This document shows positions 55,630-64,000 of a stretch of DNA of 64,000 bases, in pieces. Source of the stretch: Streptomyces curacoi (GTDB lineage Bacteria; Actinomycetota; Actinomycetes; Streptomycetales; Streptomycetaceae); assembly GCF_001513975.1 (NCBI RefSeq), contig NZ_KQ947987.1:244019-308018 (forward strand), read 5' to 3'. The notes beneath the pieces are model-generated. The model was given only the letters and a program-made list of their open reading frames with translations. It was not told the origin of the DNA and searched no databases. The stretch's first letter is position 1, and each line of letters begins with the position of its first letter. The position numbers and the translations under genes were made by a program.

Positions 55630-56739
55630 GTGAACACGCGTATGCGCCGTGTCTCTGTTGCCATCGCCGCTGGTGCGATGGCCATCTCTCTCGCCGCCTG
55701 TGGCAGCGCTGAGGAAGCGGGTGGCGGCGACGAGACCGCCACCGCGGCCAAGGGCGACGACATCAAGGTCGGTCTCCTGCTCCCGGAGAACCAGACCGCG
55801 CGGTACGAGAAGTTCGACCGGCCTTTGATCGAGGAGAAGATCAAGGAGCTGACGAACGGCAAGGCCACCGTTGACTACAACAACGCCAAGCAGGACGCCA
55901 ACCTGCAGGCCCAGCAGGTCGACACCATGATCACCAACAAGGTCGACGTGCTGATCCTGGACGCCGTCGACGCCAAGGCGATCAAGAACTCCGTGCAGCG
56001 GGCCGTCGACGCCGGCATCAAGGTCGTCGCCTACGACCGCCTGGCCGAGGGTCCGATCAGCGCCTACACCTCGTTCGACAACGTGCAGGTCGGCAAGACC
56101 CAGGGCGAAGCCCTGCTGACGGCCCTGGGCGACAAGGCCAAGGACGGCCAGGTCGTCATGATGAACGGCTCCGTCACCGACCCGAACGCCGCCCAGTTCA
56201 AGGAGGGCGCGCACTCCGTCCTCGACGGCAAGGTGAAGATCGGCAAGGAGTACGACACCAAGGAGTGGAAGCCGGAGAACGCCAACTCCAACATGGAGGC
56301 GGCCATCTCCGCGCTCGGCAAGGACAAGATCATCGGTGTCTACTCCGCCAACGACGGCATGGCGGGCGGCATCATCACGGCCCTGAAGGGCGCCGGCATC
56401 GACGTCCCGGTCACCGGCCAGGACGCCGAGCTCGCGGGGGTCCAGCGCATCGTCGCCGGTGAGCAGTACATGAGCGTCTACAAGCCGTACGCCCCCGAGG
56501 CCAACGCCGCCGCCGAGATGGCCGTCGCGCTCGCCCAGGGCAAGTCGCTCGACTCCATCGCCAAGGACAAGGTCGACAGCGGCAGCGCCAAGGCCATCCC
56601 GTCCGTCCTGGTCGACGTCACCTCGCTGACCAAGGACAACATCAAGGACACCGTCATCAAGGACGGCGTCTACACGATCGACGAGATCTGCGCGGGCAAG
56701 TACAAGGCTGCCTGCGACAAGATCGGCCTCAAGAAGTAA
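55630..56739 (+). CDS. xylF: D-xylose-binding lipoprotein XylF
   Basis: A 369-residue substrate-binding lipoprotein of the ribose/xylose cluster-B type. Lipobox SLAACG has Cys near 22. The periplasmic-binding fold shows VGLLLPENQTARYEKFDRPL, VDVLILDAVDAKAIKNSVQ and VTGQDAELAGVQRIVAGEQY, typical of XylF. GGAGG lies 9 nt before GTG 55630. A hairpin follows before xylG, which would let the binding protein be made in excess. Confidence 0.9.
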   Translation: MNTRMRRVSVAIAAGAMAISLAACGSAEEAGGGDETATAAKGDDIKVGLLLPENQTARYEKFDRPLIEEKIKELTNGKATVDYNNAKQDANLQAQQVDTMITNKVDVLILDAVDAKAIKNSVQRAVDAGIKVVAYDRLAEGPISAYTSFDNVQVGKTQGEALLTALGDKAKDGQVVMMNGSVTDPNAAQFKEGAHSVLDGKVKIGKEYDTKEWKPENANSNMEAAISALGKDKIIGVYSANDGMAGGIITALKGAGIDVPVTGQDAELAGVQRIVAGEQYMSVYKPYAPEANAAAEMAVALAQGKSLDSIAKDKVDSGSAKAIPSVLVDVTSLTKDNIKDTVIKDGVYTIDEICAGKYKAACDKIGLKK

Positions 56740-56749
56740 GCAGCGTCAG

Positions 56750-56795
56750 GTCCCTTCCAGATGCGGGAACTCCTCCTCGGATTCCCGCACGGGAC
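56750..56795 (+). terminator. Hairpin between xylF and xylG (attenuator-like)
   Basis: GTCCC and TGCGGGAA (56762-56769) pair with TTCCCGCA (56782-56789) and GGGAC (56791-56795). It starts 11 bp past xylF. It probably stops part of the transcription or protects the xylF message, a common arrangement after binding-protein genes. Confidence 0.7.
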
Positions 56796-56958
56796 ATGAC
56801 TGCCCCAGGCTCCTCCGGCGCCCCGCGCATCAGACAGCCCCGCAAGCTCGTGGCGGGGCGCCGGACGGAACTCCCCGCGGTGTGTCCCCCACCCACCCAC
56901 CCCTGCATTTTCTCTGCACTACCTTCCGCCGGGTCAGGCGGCGAAGGAGATGGTTCAC

Positions 56959-57750
56959 GTGTCCGCTACGCCCGTGCTGGCGTTGCGCGGGGTCTCCAAG
57001 CGGTTCGGTGCCGTTCAGGCGCTCACCGACGTAGAGCTTGAGGTCCACGCCGGTGAGGTTGTCGCCCTGGTCGGCGACAACGGCGCCGGAAAGTCCACGC
57101 TGGTCAAGACGATCGCCGGCGTGCACCCCATCGATGAGGGCGTCATCGAATGGGAAGGCAAGGCCGTTTCGATCAACCGGCCGCACGACGCCCAGAGCCT
57201 GGGCATCGCGACGGTCTACCAGGACCTCGCGCTCTGCGACAACATCGACGTCGTCGGCAACCTCTTCCTGGGCCGTGAGCTCAAGAAGCGCGGCATCCTC
57301 GACGAGGTCGAGATGGAGCGCCGCTCCCGCGAGCTGCTCCAGACGCTGTCGATCCGCATCCCCAGCGTCCGTATCCCGATCGCCTCGCTCTCCGGCGGCC
57401 AGCGCCAGACCGTGGCCATCGCCCGGTCCATGCTCGGCGAGCCCAAGCTGGTCATCCTGGACGAGCCCACCGCCGCCCTCGGCGTCGAGCAGACCGCCCA
57501 GGTCCTCGACCTCGTGGAGCGGCTGCGCGAGCGCGGGCACGCCGTCATCCTCATCAGCCACAACATGGCCGACGTCAAGGCCGTGGCGGACAAGGTCGCG
57601 GTCCTTCGCCTGGGCCGCAACAACGGCGTCTTCGAGGTCAAGACGACCTCGCAGGAGGAGATCATCTCCGCCATCACCGGCGCCACCGACAACGCCGTCA
57701 CCCGCCGTGCGGCGCGCACGACCGGCTCGAACGGGGAGGTATCCAAGTGA
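56959..57750 (+). CDS. xylG: Xylose ABC transporter ATPase XylG (single domain)
   Basis: A 263-residue ATPase: Walker A GDNGAGKST near 37, signature SLSGGQRQTVAIARSMLG near 145, Walker B LVILDEPTAALG near 168, switch His in ILISHNMADV. E. coli XylG and most cluster-B importers have two fused ATPase domains (about 500 aa); this one has a single domain and probably acts as a homodimer. GGAG is 9 nt before GTG 56959; the ATG at 56950 is too close to it. The xylH start overlaps its stop by GTGA. Confidence 0.88.
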   Translation: MSATPVLALRGVSKRFGAVQALTDVELEVHAGEVVALVGDNGAGKSTLVKTIAGVHPIDEGVIEWEGKAVSINRPHDAQSLGIATVYQDLALCDNIDVVGNLFLGRELKKRGILDEVEMERRSRELLQTLSIRIPSVRIPIASLSGGQRQTVAIARSMLGEPKLVILDEPTAALGVEQTAQVLDLVERLRERGHAVILISHNMADVKAVADKVAVLRLGRNNGVFEVKTTSQEEIISAITGATDNAVTRRAARTTGSNGEVSK

Positions 57751-59042
57751 GCGCCGAAAAGACCTCCACGACCGCGCAGGACGAGCACGCCGTCGAGAAC
57801 CCCGAGGCCGCCGCGGCCGCGGTGACCGCGGTCGACCCCCGACTGCTGGTCCAGGAGCAGGGCCTCGCCGGCTACCTCGGCGAGTTCAAGCGCAAGATGA
57901 AGGCCGGTGAGCTGGGCTCCCTTCCGGTCATCCTCGGCCTGATCGTCATCTGCGTCGTCTTCCAGAGCCTGAACTCGGCGTTCCTCTCCGCGGAGAACCT
58001 GAGCAACATCACCATCACGATGGTCGGCACGGGCATGATCTCCGTCGGCATCGTGTTCGTGCTGCTGCTCGGCGAGATCGACCTGTCGGTCGGCTCGGTC
58101 AGCGGCGCGTCCAGCGCCATCGCCGCCGTCCTCGCGGTCAACCAGGGCTGGCCCGAGTGGGCCGCGGTGATCTTCGCCATCGCCGCCGGTGCCGCCATCG
58201 GCGCGGCGCACGGCTTCTTCTTCGCGGTGCTCGGCGCTCCCGCGTTCGCCGTCACCCTGGCCGGTCTGCTCTTCTGGCTGGGCTTCATGCTCCAGACGCT
58301 GGGCGAGAACGGCACGATCAACCTCGACAGCGACGGGTTCATCGGCCAGCTGACCACGTACCACTTCACGGACGTCGCCGCCGCGTACGGCCTGGCGGCC
58401 GTGGTCACCGCGCTGTTCTTCATCACCTCGTTCCTGGGCAACCGCCGGCGTGAGTCCGTCGGGATCCCGTTCCGGCCGCTGAGCGACACCCTCCTGCGGA
58501 CGGTGCTGCTGGGCGTGGTCTCCTTCGCCGCGGCGATCATGTACAACCAGTACAAGGGTCTGCCGCTGGCCACGGTGATCTTCCTGGTCTTCCTGGTCGC
58601 CACGGACTTCGTGCTGCGCAGGACGTCGTACGGCCGCAAGGTCTTCGCGCTCGGTGGCAGTGTCGAGGCCTCGCGTCGCGCGGGTATCAACGTGACCGCG
58701 GTGCGGATCTCCGTGTTCGCCATCTCGGGCGGGTTCGCCGCGATCGGCGGTCTGTTCCTGGCCTCGAAGATCGCTTCGGCCAACCAGAGCGCCGGTACGG
58801 GTGACCTGCTGATGAACGCGATCGCCGCGGCCGTCATCGGCGGTACGTCGCTCTTCGGTGGGCGTGGGCGTACCTGGAACGCGCTGCTCGGTGTGCTGGT
58901 GATCGTGTCGATCCAGTACGGGCTCCAGCTGGAGTCGATCGCCGAGCCGGTGAAGTACATGATCACCGCGGGTGTTCTGTTGACCACGGTTGTGATCGAC
59001 TCGATCACCCGTAAGACGCAGAAGACGGCGGGGCGCGCGTAA
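57747..59042 (+). CDS. xylH: Xylose ABC permease XylH
   Basis: A 431-residue cluster-B permease with about ten membrane segments after a 60-residue cytoplasmic tail. Family blocks: LLLGEIDLSVGSVSGASSAI near 110, RTSYGRKVFALGGSVEASRR near 290 and AAAVIGGTSLFGGRGRTWNA near 360. Forms the channel of the xylose importer with XylFG. A strong hairpin follows 19 bp after the stop. Confidence 0.9.
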   Translation: MSAEKTSTTAQDEHAVENPEAAAAAVTAVDPRLLVQEQGLAGYLGEFKRKMKAGELGSLPVILGLIVICVVFQSLNSAFLSAENLSNITITMVGTGMISVGIVFVLLLGEIDLSVGSVSGASSAIAAVLAVNQGWPEWAAVIFAIAAGAAIGAAHGFFFAVLGAPAFAVTLAGLLFWLGFMLQTLGENGTINLDSDGFIGQLTTYHFTDVAAAYGLAAVVTALFFITSFLGNRRRESVGIPFRPLSDTLLRTVLLGVVSFAAAIMYNQYKGLPLATVIFLVFLVATDFVLRRTSYGRKVFALGGSVEASRRAGINVTAVRISVFAISGGFAAIGGLFLASKIASANQSAGTGDLLMNAIAAAVIGGTSLFGGRGRTWNALLGVLVIVSIQYGLQLESIAEPVKYMITAGVLLTTVVIDSITRKTQKTAGRA

Positions 59043-59061
59043 CACCGCCCCGCACAGACCC

Positions 59062-59096
59062 TGTGCCCGGCACCGTGTGGCGGTGCCGGGCACAGT
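59062..59096 (+). terminator. Terminator after xylFGH
   Basis: CTGTGCCCGGCACC (59062-59075) pairs perfectly with GGTGCCGGGCACAG (59083-59096), a 14-bp stem with a 7-nt loop. Confidence 0.88.
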
Positions 59097-59237
59097 CGTG
59101 TCGTAGGAATGCCACGACTTGGGTACAGCCGAACGCGTGACGTACGACCCACCGCCCGGGCGTCGGCCGCAAGGGCGGAACATTAGACTCGACACGCCCG
59201 GCAACAGCTCGAACAGCTCTACTGCAAGGAGGCACGG

Positions 59238-61166
59238 GTGCCGCTGCTGACCCGCATCACGGGACCGCGCGATCTGGACCGGCTCAGCCCTGAGCAGCTG
59301 GACCAGCTGGCAGAGGAGATCCGGACCTTCCTCGTCGAGGCGGTTTCCAAGACCGGCGGCCACCTCGGCCCCAACCTCGGTGTGGTGGAGCTGACCATCG
59401 CCCTGCACCGGGTCTTCGACTCGCCCAAGGACAAGGTGCTGTGGGACACCGGCCACCAGTCCTACGTGCACAAGCTGCTCACCGGCCGCCAGGACTTCAG
59501 CCGGCTGAAGATGAAGGGCGGCCTGTCCGGCTACCCCTCGCAGGCCGAGTCCGAGCACGACATCATCGAGAACTCCCACGCCTCGACCGTCCTCGGCTGG
59601 GCCGACGGACTCGCCAAGGCCAACCAGCTGCTCGAACGCGACAGCCATGTCGTGGCCGTCATCGGCGACGGCGCGCTGACCGGCGGTATGGCCTGGGAGG
59701 CGCTGAACAACATCGCCGAGGCCAAGGACCGCCCGCTCGTCATCGTCGTCAACGACAACGAGCGCTCCTACGCGCCCACCATCGGCGGTCTCGCCAACCA
59801 CCTGGCGACCCTGCGCACCACCGACGGCTACGAGCGCTTCCTGGCCCGCACGAAGGAGATCCTCGACCGCACGCCCGTGGTCGGCAAGCCGCTCTACGAG
59901 ACCCTGCACGGGGCGAAGAAGGGGCTCAAGGACTTCATCGCGCCCCAGGGCATGTTCGAGGACCTCGGCCTGAAGTACGTCGGCCCGATCGACGGCCACG
60001 ACATCGAGGCCCTGGAGTCGGCGCTGGCACGCGCCAAGCGCTTCGGCGGCCCGGTCATCGTGCACTGCCTGACCGAGAAGGGCCGCGGCTACCAGCCCGC
60101 CCTCCAGGACGAGGCCGACCGCTTCCACGCCGTCGGCAAGATCCACCCCGACACCGGACTGCCGATCGCCACGTCCGGCGCCGACTGGACCTCCGTGTTC
60201 GGCGAGGAGATGGTCAAGCTGGGCGAGGAGCGCGAGGACATCGTCGCGATCACCGCCGCCATGCTCCAGCCGGTGGGCCTCGACAAGTTCGCCAAGCGGT
60301 TCCCCGAGCGGGTCTACGACGTCGGCATCGCCGAGCAGCACGGCGCCGTGTCCGCGGCCGGCTTGGCGACGGGCGGTGTGCACCCCGTCTTCGCCGTCTA
60401 CGCCACCTTCCTCAACCGCGCCTTCGACCAGGTCCTCATGGACGTGGCCCTGCACAAGTGCGGGGTCACCTTCGTGCTCGACCGCGCCGGCATCACCGGC
60501 ACCGACGGCGCCTCCCACAACGGCATGTGGGACATGTCGATCCTCCAGGTGGTGCCCGGGCTGCGGCTGGCCGCCCCGCGCGACGCCGACCAGGTGCGGG
60601 CCCAGCTGCGCGAGGCCGTCCAGGTCAAGGACGCCCCCACCGTGGTCCGCTTCTCCAAGGGCGCCGTCGGCCCCGCCGTCCCCGCCGTCGGCCGCGTCGG
60701 CGGCATGGACGTGCTGCGCGAACCCGGCACCGACACCCCGGACGTGCTGCTCGTCTCGGTCGGCGCCCTCGCGCCGATGTGCCTGGAGATCGCCGGTCTG
60801 CTCAACAGGCAGGGCATCTCCACCACCGTCGTCGACCCGCGCTGGGTCAAGCCCGTCGACGAGGCCATGGCCCCGCTCGCCGAGCGGCACCGCGTGGTCG
60901 TCACCGTCGAGGACAACAGCCGCGTCGGCGGCGTCGGCTCGGCGATCGCGCAGGCCCTGCGCGACGCGGGCGTGGACGTCCCGTTGCGTGACTTCGGCAT
61001 CCCGCCGCGCTTCCTCGACCACGCCTCCCGCGCCGAGGTGATGGCCGAGATCGGCCTCACCGCCCCCGACATCGCCCGCCAGGTCACCGGCCTGGTCGCC
61101 AAGCTGGACGGCCGGTTCGACCGTACGGCGGCCGAGGTCGACTCGGTGGAGCCCGCGCGCGACTGA
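59238..61166 (+). CDS. dxs: 1-deoxy-D-xylulose-5-phosphate synthase
   Basis: Thiamine-diphosphate enzyme joining pyruvate and glyceraldehyde-3-P, first step of the MEP isoprenoid pathway. The 642-residue protein has [20 protein letters not shown] near 40, the ThDP motif [16 protein letters not shown] near 145, the pyrimidine-domain Glu in [20 protein letters not shown] near 360 and [20 protein letters not shown] near 415. AAGGAGG lies before GTG 59238. It is a separate transcription unit bounded by hairpins on both sides. Streptomyces often carry two dxs copies. Confidence 0.95.
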   Translation: MPLLTRITGPRDLDRLSPEQLDQLAEEIRTFLVEAVSKTGGHLGPNLGVVELTIALHRVFDSPKDKVLWDTGHQSYVHKLLTGRQDFSRLKMKGGLSGYPSQAESEHDIIENSHASTVLGWADGLAKANQLLERDSHVVAVIGDGALTGGMAWEALNNIAEAKDRPLVIVVNDNERSYAPTIGGLANHLATLRTTDGYERFLARTKEILDRTPVVGKPLYETLHGAKKGLKDFIAPQGMFEDLGLKYVGPIDGHDIEALESALARAKRFGGPVIVHCLTEKGRGYQPALQDEADRFHAVGKIHPDTGLPIATSGADWTSVFGEEMVKLGEEREDIVAITAAMLQPVGLDKFAKRFPERVYDVGIAEQHGAVSAAGLATGGVHPVFAVYATFLNRAFDQVLMDVALHKCGVTFVLDRAGITGTDGASHNGMWDMSILQVVPGLRLAAPRDADQVRAQLREAVQVKDAPTVVRFSKGAVGPAVPAVGRVGGMDVLREPGTDTPDVLLVSVGALAPMCLEIAGLLNRQGISTTVVDPRWVKPVDEAMAPLAERHRVVVTVEDNSRVGGVGSAIAQALRDAGVDVPLRDFGIPPRFLDHASRAEVMAEIGLTAPDIARQVTGLVAKLDGRFDRTAAEVDSVEPARD

Positions 61167-61182
61167 CACCTTCACGCGGCTG

Positions 61183-61227
61183 GATGGGCCGGTTTCACCA
61201 CTCGTGCGGTGGTGAAACCGGCCCATC
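61183..61227 (+). terminator. Terminator after dxs
   Basis: GATGGGCCGGTTTCACCAC (61183-61201) and its exact complement (61209-61227) form a 19-bp perfect stem with a 7-nt loop, 16 bp past the dxs stop. Confidence 0.9.
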
Positions 61228-61310
61228 TGCGTGAATCCGCCCGGGCCGGGGCATGCGTACCACGCCCCCTCTCGATCATGTCGAGGACGACAAGCGTGGG
61301 AGGTACGCCT

Positions 61311-62834
61311 GTGAGCAGCACACTCTTCCGGACGAAGAGAGTCGAGCAGTCCATCCTCGACACCGAGGAGCCAGAGCACGCGCTCAAGAAGTCCTTGTCC
61401 GCGCTGGATCTGACCGTCTTCGGTGTCGGTGTCATCATCGGCACCGGCATTTTCGTCCTGACCGGAACGGTCGCCAAGAACAACGCCGGACCCGCGGTGG
61501 CGCTGGCGTTCGTCGCGGCCGGCGTGGCCTGCGCGCTGGCCGCGCTCTGTTACGCCGAGTTCGCCTCCACCGTCCCGGTCGCCGGGTCGGCGTACACGTT
61601 CTCGTACGCCTCCCTCGGTGAACTGCCCGCCTGGATCATCGGCTGGGACCTGGTCCTGGAGTTCGCGCTCGGCACGGCGGTGGTGGCCGTCGGCTGGTCG
61701 GGCTACATCCAGTCACTCATGGACAACGCGGGCTGGGAGATGCCCGCGGCCCTGGGCAGTCGCGAGGGCGCCGACGTCTTCGGCTTCGACATCCTCGCCG
61801 CCGCGCTCGTCCTCGTCCTCACCGGCATCCTCGTGCTCGGCATGAAGCTGTCCGCGCGGATCACCTCGCTCGTCGTCGCCATCAAGGTGACGGTCGTGCT
61901 GACCGTGATCATCGCCGGTGCCTTCTTCATCGACGGCGACAACTACAGCCCCTTCGTCCCGAAGGAGAAGGCAGTGGAAGCCGGGGAGAGTCTCCAGGCC
62001 CCGCTGATCCAGTTGATGTTCGGCTGGGCGCCCTCCAACTTCGGCGTGATGGGCATCTTCACCGCCGCCTCGGTGGTGTTCTTCGCCTTCATCGGCTTCG
62101 ACGTGGTGGCCACGGCGGCCGAGGAGACCCGGAACCCGCAGCGGGACATGCCCCGCGGCATCCTCGGCTCCCTCTTCATCTGCACCGCGCTGTACGTCGC
62201 CGTGTCGATCGTCGTCACCGGCATGCAGCACTACAGCCGGCTGTCCGTGGACGCCCCGCTCGCCGACGCGTTCAAGGCCACCGGACATCCCTGGTTCGCG
62301 GGCTTCATCAGCTTCGGCGCGGCGGTCGGCCTCACGACGGTCTGCATGATCCTGCTCCTCGGCCAGACCCGCGTCTTCTTCGCGATGAGCCGCGACGGAC
62401 TGCTGCCCCGCTTCTTCTCCCACGTCCACCCGAAGTTCAAGACGCCGCACCGCCCGACCATCCTGCTCGGCGTGGTCATCGCGATCCTCGCCGGCTTCAC
62501 GCCGCTCACCGAACTCGCCGCCCTGGTGAACATCGGCACCCTGTTCGCCTTCGTGGTCGTCGCCCTCGGCGTGATCATCCTCCGCCGGTCCCGCCCCGAC
62601 CTGCACCGGGCCTTCCGCACCCCGTGGGTGCCGGTCATCCCGATCCTGTCGGTGCTCGCCTCGCTGTGGCTGATGATCAACCTGCCCGCCGAGACCTGGG
62701 TGCGGTTCGCCATCTGGATGGCCGCCGGCTTCTTCGTGTACTTCCTGTACGGCCGCACCCACAGCCGCCTCGGACGGCAGGAGGAGACGACCGTCGGCGA
62801 GGTCGTGAAGCCGCCGCGGGGCGACACCGAGTAG
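61311..62834 (+). CDS. APC-family amino acid permease
   Basis: A 507-residue membrane transporter with 12 predicted helices and cytoplasmic N-terminus (ALKKSLSALDLTVFGVGVII). The APC substrate-gate motif GTGIFVLTG is near residue 46, and VFFAFIGFDVVATAAEETRN near 262 is a further family signature, typical of the cationic amino acid/YfnA group. GGGAGGT lies 7 nt before GTG 61311. It stands alone after the dxs terminator. The exact amino acid cannot be told from sequence. Confidence 0.88.
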   Translation: MSSTLFRTKRVEQSILDTEEPEHALKKSLSALDLTVFGVGVIIGTGIFVLTGTVAKNNAGPAVALAFVAAGVACALAALCYAEFASTVPVAGSAYTFSYASLGELPAWIIGWDLVLEFALGTAVVAVGWSGYIQSLMDNAGWEMPAALGSREGADVFGFDILAAALVLVLTGILVLGMKLSARITSLVVAIKVTVVLTVIIAGAFFIDGDNYSPFVPKEKAVEAGESLQAPLIQLMFGWAPSNFGVMGIFTAASVVFFAFIGFDVVATAAEETRNPQRDMPRGILGSLFICTALYVAVSIVVTGMQHYSRLSVDAPLADAFKATGHPWFAGFISFGAAVGLTTVCMILLLGQTRVFFAMSRDGLLPRFFSHVHPKFKTPHRPTILLGVVIAILAGFTPLTELAALVNIGTLFAFVVVALGVIILRRSRPDLHRAFRTPWVPVIPILSVLASLWLMINLPAETWVRFAIWMAAGFFVYFLYGRTHSRLGRQEETTVGEVVKPPRGDTE

Positions 62835-62909
62835 CCGAGGAGGCGGGGGTGGTGGAGGGGGCGGGTGCTGTACGTACGCAGCCGTACCTGGTCGGCGTAC
62901 GGCGGCTCG

Positions 62910-63281
62910 CTACGGCCGTACCGTGCGCGGCCCCGCCACCTCCGCCCCCAACTCCGTGACTCTCCTGCGCAGTTCCCGATCCGCGGTCACCACGAGGCAG
63001 GGCCGCCCACCGGCCCGCTCCATGAGCTCGACCATGTGGTCGTCCCCGCTCCCGGCGGCGGACTCCACCCGCACCCCCGGCACCGTCTCCACCCCACGGG
63101 CCGCCCCCTCCACCACGAGCACGATCTCCACGGGGCCCGCATGCCCCGGCACCCCGTCCACCGCCAGCCGGTCCCGCAGCCGCTCCGCGGCCCCCCGCCG
63201 GTCCCGCCACCACCCGTCGGGCACCGACCCGACCACGTTCGCGCCGTCGACGATCACGAGCAGGGGGGCGTCCTCAGTCAT
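62910..63281 (-). CDS. NYN-domain (PIN-like) protein
   Basis: A 123-residue single-domain protein: LLVIVDGANVVGSVPDGWWR near 7, IVLVVEGAAR near 53, SGDDHMVELME near 77, VVTADRELRRRV near 96. The acidic residues (Asp in DGAN, Asp in GDDH, Asp in TADRE) fit the metal site of NYN/YacP-type nucleases. Some members act in RNA processing; this one has no added domain or partner nearby. Start ATG 63281. Confidence 0.82.
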   Translation of the reverse strand: MTEDAPLLVIVDGANVVGSVPDGWWRDRRGAAERLRDRLAVDGVPGHAGPVEIVLVVEGAARGVETVPGVRVESAAGSGDDHMVELMERAGGRPCLVVTADRELRRRVTELGAEVAGPRTVRP

Positions 63282-63300
63282 GGGGCAAGGGTCGCACGGC

Positions 63301-63370
63301 GCCGGTGGGACGGGGCCGGACGGCGTCGGCGCCGGTGGGACGGGGCCGGACGGCGTCGGCGCCGGTGGCC
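63301..63370. repeat. 30-bp tandem repeat upstream of the NYN gene
   Basis: Two exact 30-bp copies (63301-63330 and 63331-63360, each starting gccggtgggacggggccgga) and a third partial copy to about 63370. They lie 20 bp upstream of the NYN start, where a promoter would be expected. Confidence 0.85.
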
Positions 63371-63410
63371 ACGGAAGGCGCACGGCGTCCGTGAGGCACA
63401 GGATCCAGGG

Positions 63411-63625
63411 CGCGCACGGCGTTCGTGGGCCAGGGCCGTACGGCGGCCACGGGCCAGGCCCGTGTGGCTCACTCCTCGGCCAGGTGTTCGCCGTACCGCT
63501 CACCCGCCCCCGCGACGGGCCGCGCGTCCGTGGGGCAGGAATCGGGGCGCGCACGGCGTTCGTGGGCCTGGGGCAGGGCCGTGCGGCGGCCATGGGCCAG
63601 GCCCGTGCGGCTCACTCCTCGGCCG
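63411..63625. repeat. Degenerate duplication of the dehydrogenase gene's 3' end
   Basis: The block gcgcgcacggcgttcgtggg ... ctcactcctcggcc occurs at about 63411-63481 and again at about 63535-63622. The second copy is the true gene end (minus-strand GCCGAGGAGTGA). Sequence after the first copy, at about 63486-63535 (gttcgccgtaccgctcaccc), resembles the gene itself at about 63739-63783. So a partial, decayed copy of the 3' coding region lies just past the stop codon. The 330-bp stretch 63282-63611 holds only these repeats. Confidence 0.65.
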
Positions 63626-64000
63626 TGCCCAGTTCGTCGAAGCTCGCGAAGTACGCCGCCGCCATGTCCTCGTTCCCGTGCCCCTGGGCAGCCGCCCGTT
63701 CGAAGCGCTCCGCGCTCGCCGCGGCGACATCCAGGCGTACGCCGTACCGTTCGCCCGCCTCCACGATGAGCCGTGCGTCCTTCGCCGCCGTGGCCACCGC
63801 GAACTGGGCCGGGGACAGCCGGTCCTCCAGCACCAGCCCCGTCTTGGCCCGCAGATACCCCATGTCGAGCGGGCCGCCGTCGATCACCTCGAAGAATCGC
63901 TGCGGATCCACGTCGAGGGCCTTGGACAGCGCCAGCACCTCACCGGCCGCGTTCGTCACCGCGAGCACCCAGCTGTTGGCGACCAGCTTCAGGCGGGTCG
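63612..64000 (-). CDS. NAD(P)-dependent beta-hydroxyacid dehydrogenase (3' part)
   Basis: The C-terminal 129 residues of a 3-hydroxyisobutyrate dehydrogenase/6-phosphogluconate-like protein; the start lies beyond the right edge. The first visible residues include RLKLVANSWVLAVTNAAGEV, holding the conserved catalytic Lys and Asn of the family (KLVANS). LDVDPQRFFEVIDGGPLDMG and FAVATAAKDARLIVEAGERY follow as expected. Reaction: oxidation of a beta-hydroxyacid to the semialdehyde, or reduction of a related substrate such as glyoxylate. Confidence 0.85.
   Translation of the reverse strand, partial: TRLKLVANSWVLAVTNAAGEVLALSKALDVDPQRFFEVIDGGPLDMGYLRAKTGLVLEDRLSPAQFAVATAAKDARLIVEAGERYGVRLDVAAASAERFERAAAQGHGNEDMAAAYFASFDELGTAEE

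Noticed and set aside
57216..61379. A very long (1387-codon) open frame antisense to xylG, xylH and dxs
   Set aside because: High-GC DNA gives long stop-free frames opposite real genes. The sense strand encodes three well-known proteins, and the antisense product is low-complexity with no domain.

Overview
The window looks like chromosomal DNA of a Streptomyces species. GC content is very high, third codon positions are almost all G or C, GTG and TTG starts are common, and many gene pairs overlap by ATGA or GTGA. The gene order around murA2, aconitase, ngcEFG, rok7B7, xylFGH and dxs matches what I recall of the S. coelicolor core near SCO5998-SCO6014. This is from memory, not from a search. 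No rRNA, tRNA or CRISPR array was seen.

Layout. (1) 1-2.8 kb, minus strand: a compact RiPP-like locus cut by the left edge. It has a JmjC/cupin oxygenase, a 44-residue acidic precursor peptide with a TCCS core, and a YcaO cyclodehydratase ending in the family's Pro-rich tail. (2) 3.0-7.1 kb: the bacterial RNA-repair pair hen1-pnkp, with a palindromic interspersed repeat inserted in frame inside pnkp. (3) 7.1-9.1 kb: a Band-7 protein and a PpnK-type kinase behind two identical-arm operators, the arrangement known from NrtR (NAD) regulons. (4) 9.2-11.5 kb: arginine deiminase and ornithine carbamoyltransferase. (5) 11.6-20 kb: an RsbW-like ATPase, then a CoA-dependent aromatic acid degradation cluster of 2-aminobenzoate or salicylate type. 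It contains an enoyl-CoA hydratase, a flavin monooxygenase/OYE fusion, PaaX, a benzoate-type CoA ligase, an acyl-CoA dehydrogenase and RidA.

(6) 20-25.6 kb: small proteins, a TetR regulator with two operators beside an intact and a frameshifted tautomerase gene, a zinc alcohol dehydrogenase, and a MurA paralogue fused to an HTH domain with a palindrome at its own promoter. (7) 25.8-29.5 kb: argG and a decayed element with TnsA-like remnants, repeated end motifs and an esterase. (8) 29.5-33 kb: aconitase behind a palindrome and an iron-box-like site, then the scar of a deleted two-component system.

(9) 33-54 kb: a plant and fungal polysaccharide region. It holds a CebR-box-controlled cellulose LPMO, a GT4 glycosyltransferase, an acetylxylan esterase divergent from an LplB/YtcP/LipO-type oligosaccharide importer with a YesL protein and a GH42 enzyme, a GH67 alpha-glucuronidase, a secreted protein of unknown function, a 1269-residue GH92 alpha-mannosidase, and the NgcEFG GlcNAc/chitobiose importer. 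(10) 54-64 kb: the ROK regulator rok7B7, the xylose importer xylFGH, dxs, an APC amino acid permease, an NYN-domain protein, and the 3' part of a beta-hydroxyacid dehydrogenase beside degenerate duplications.

How the genes work together. The 33-59 kb stretch is a nutrient-foraging block. Secreted LPMO and mannosidase release sugars. The lipoprotein-dependent importers bring in aldouronate-type, GlcNAc and xylose substrates; no ATPase is encoded beside the first two, so a shared MsiK-type ATPase is expected. Cytoplasmic esterase, alpha-glucuronidase and GH42 finish the degradation. Recognisable operator types (CebR, BxlR-like CGAAACTTTCG, DasR dre-like, a LacI-type palindrome) suggest each module responds to its own sugar. 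The least described pieces are the left-edge RiPP locus and the unknown secreted protein in the GH92-GH67 operon.
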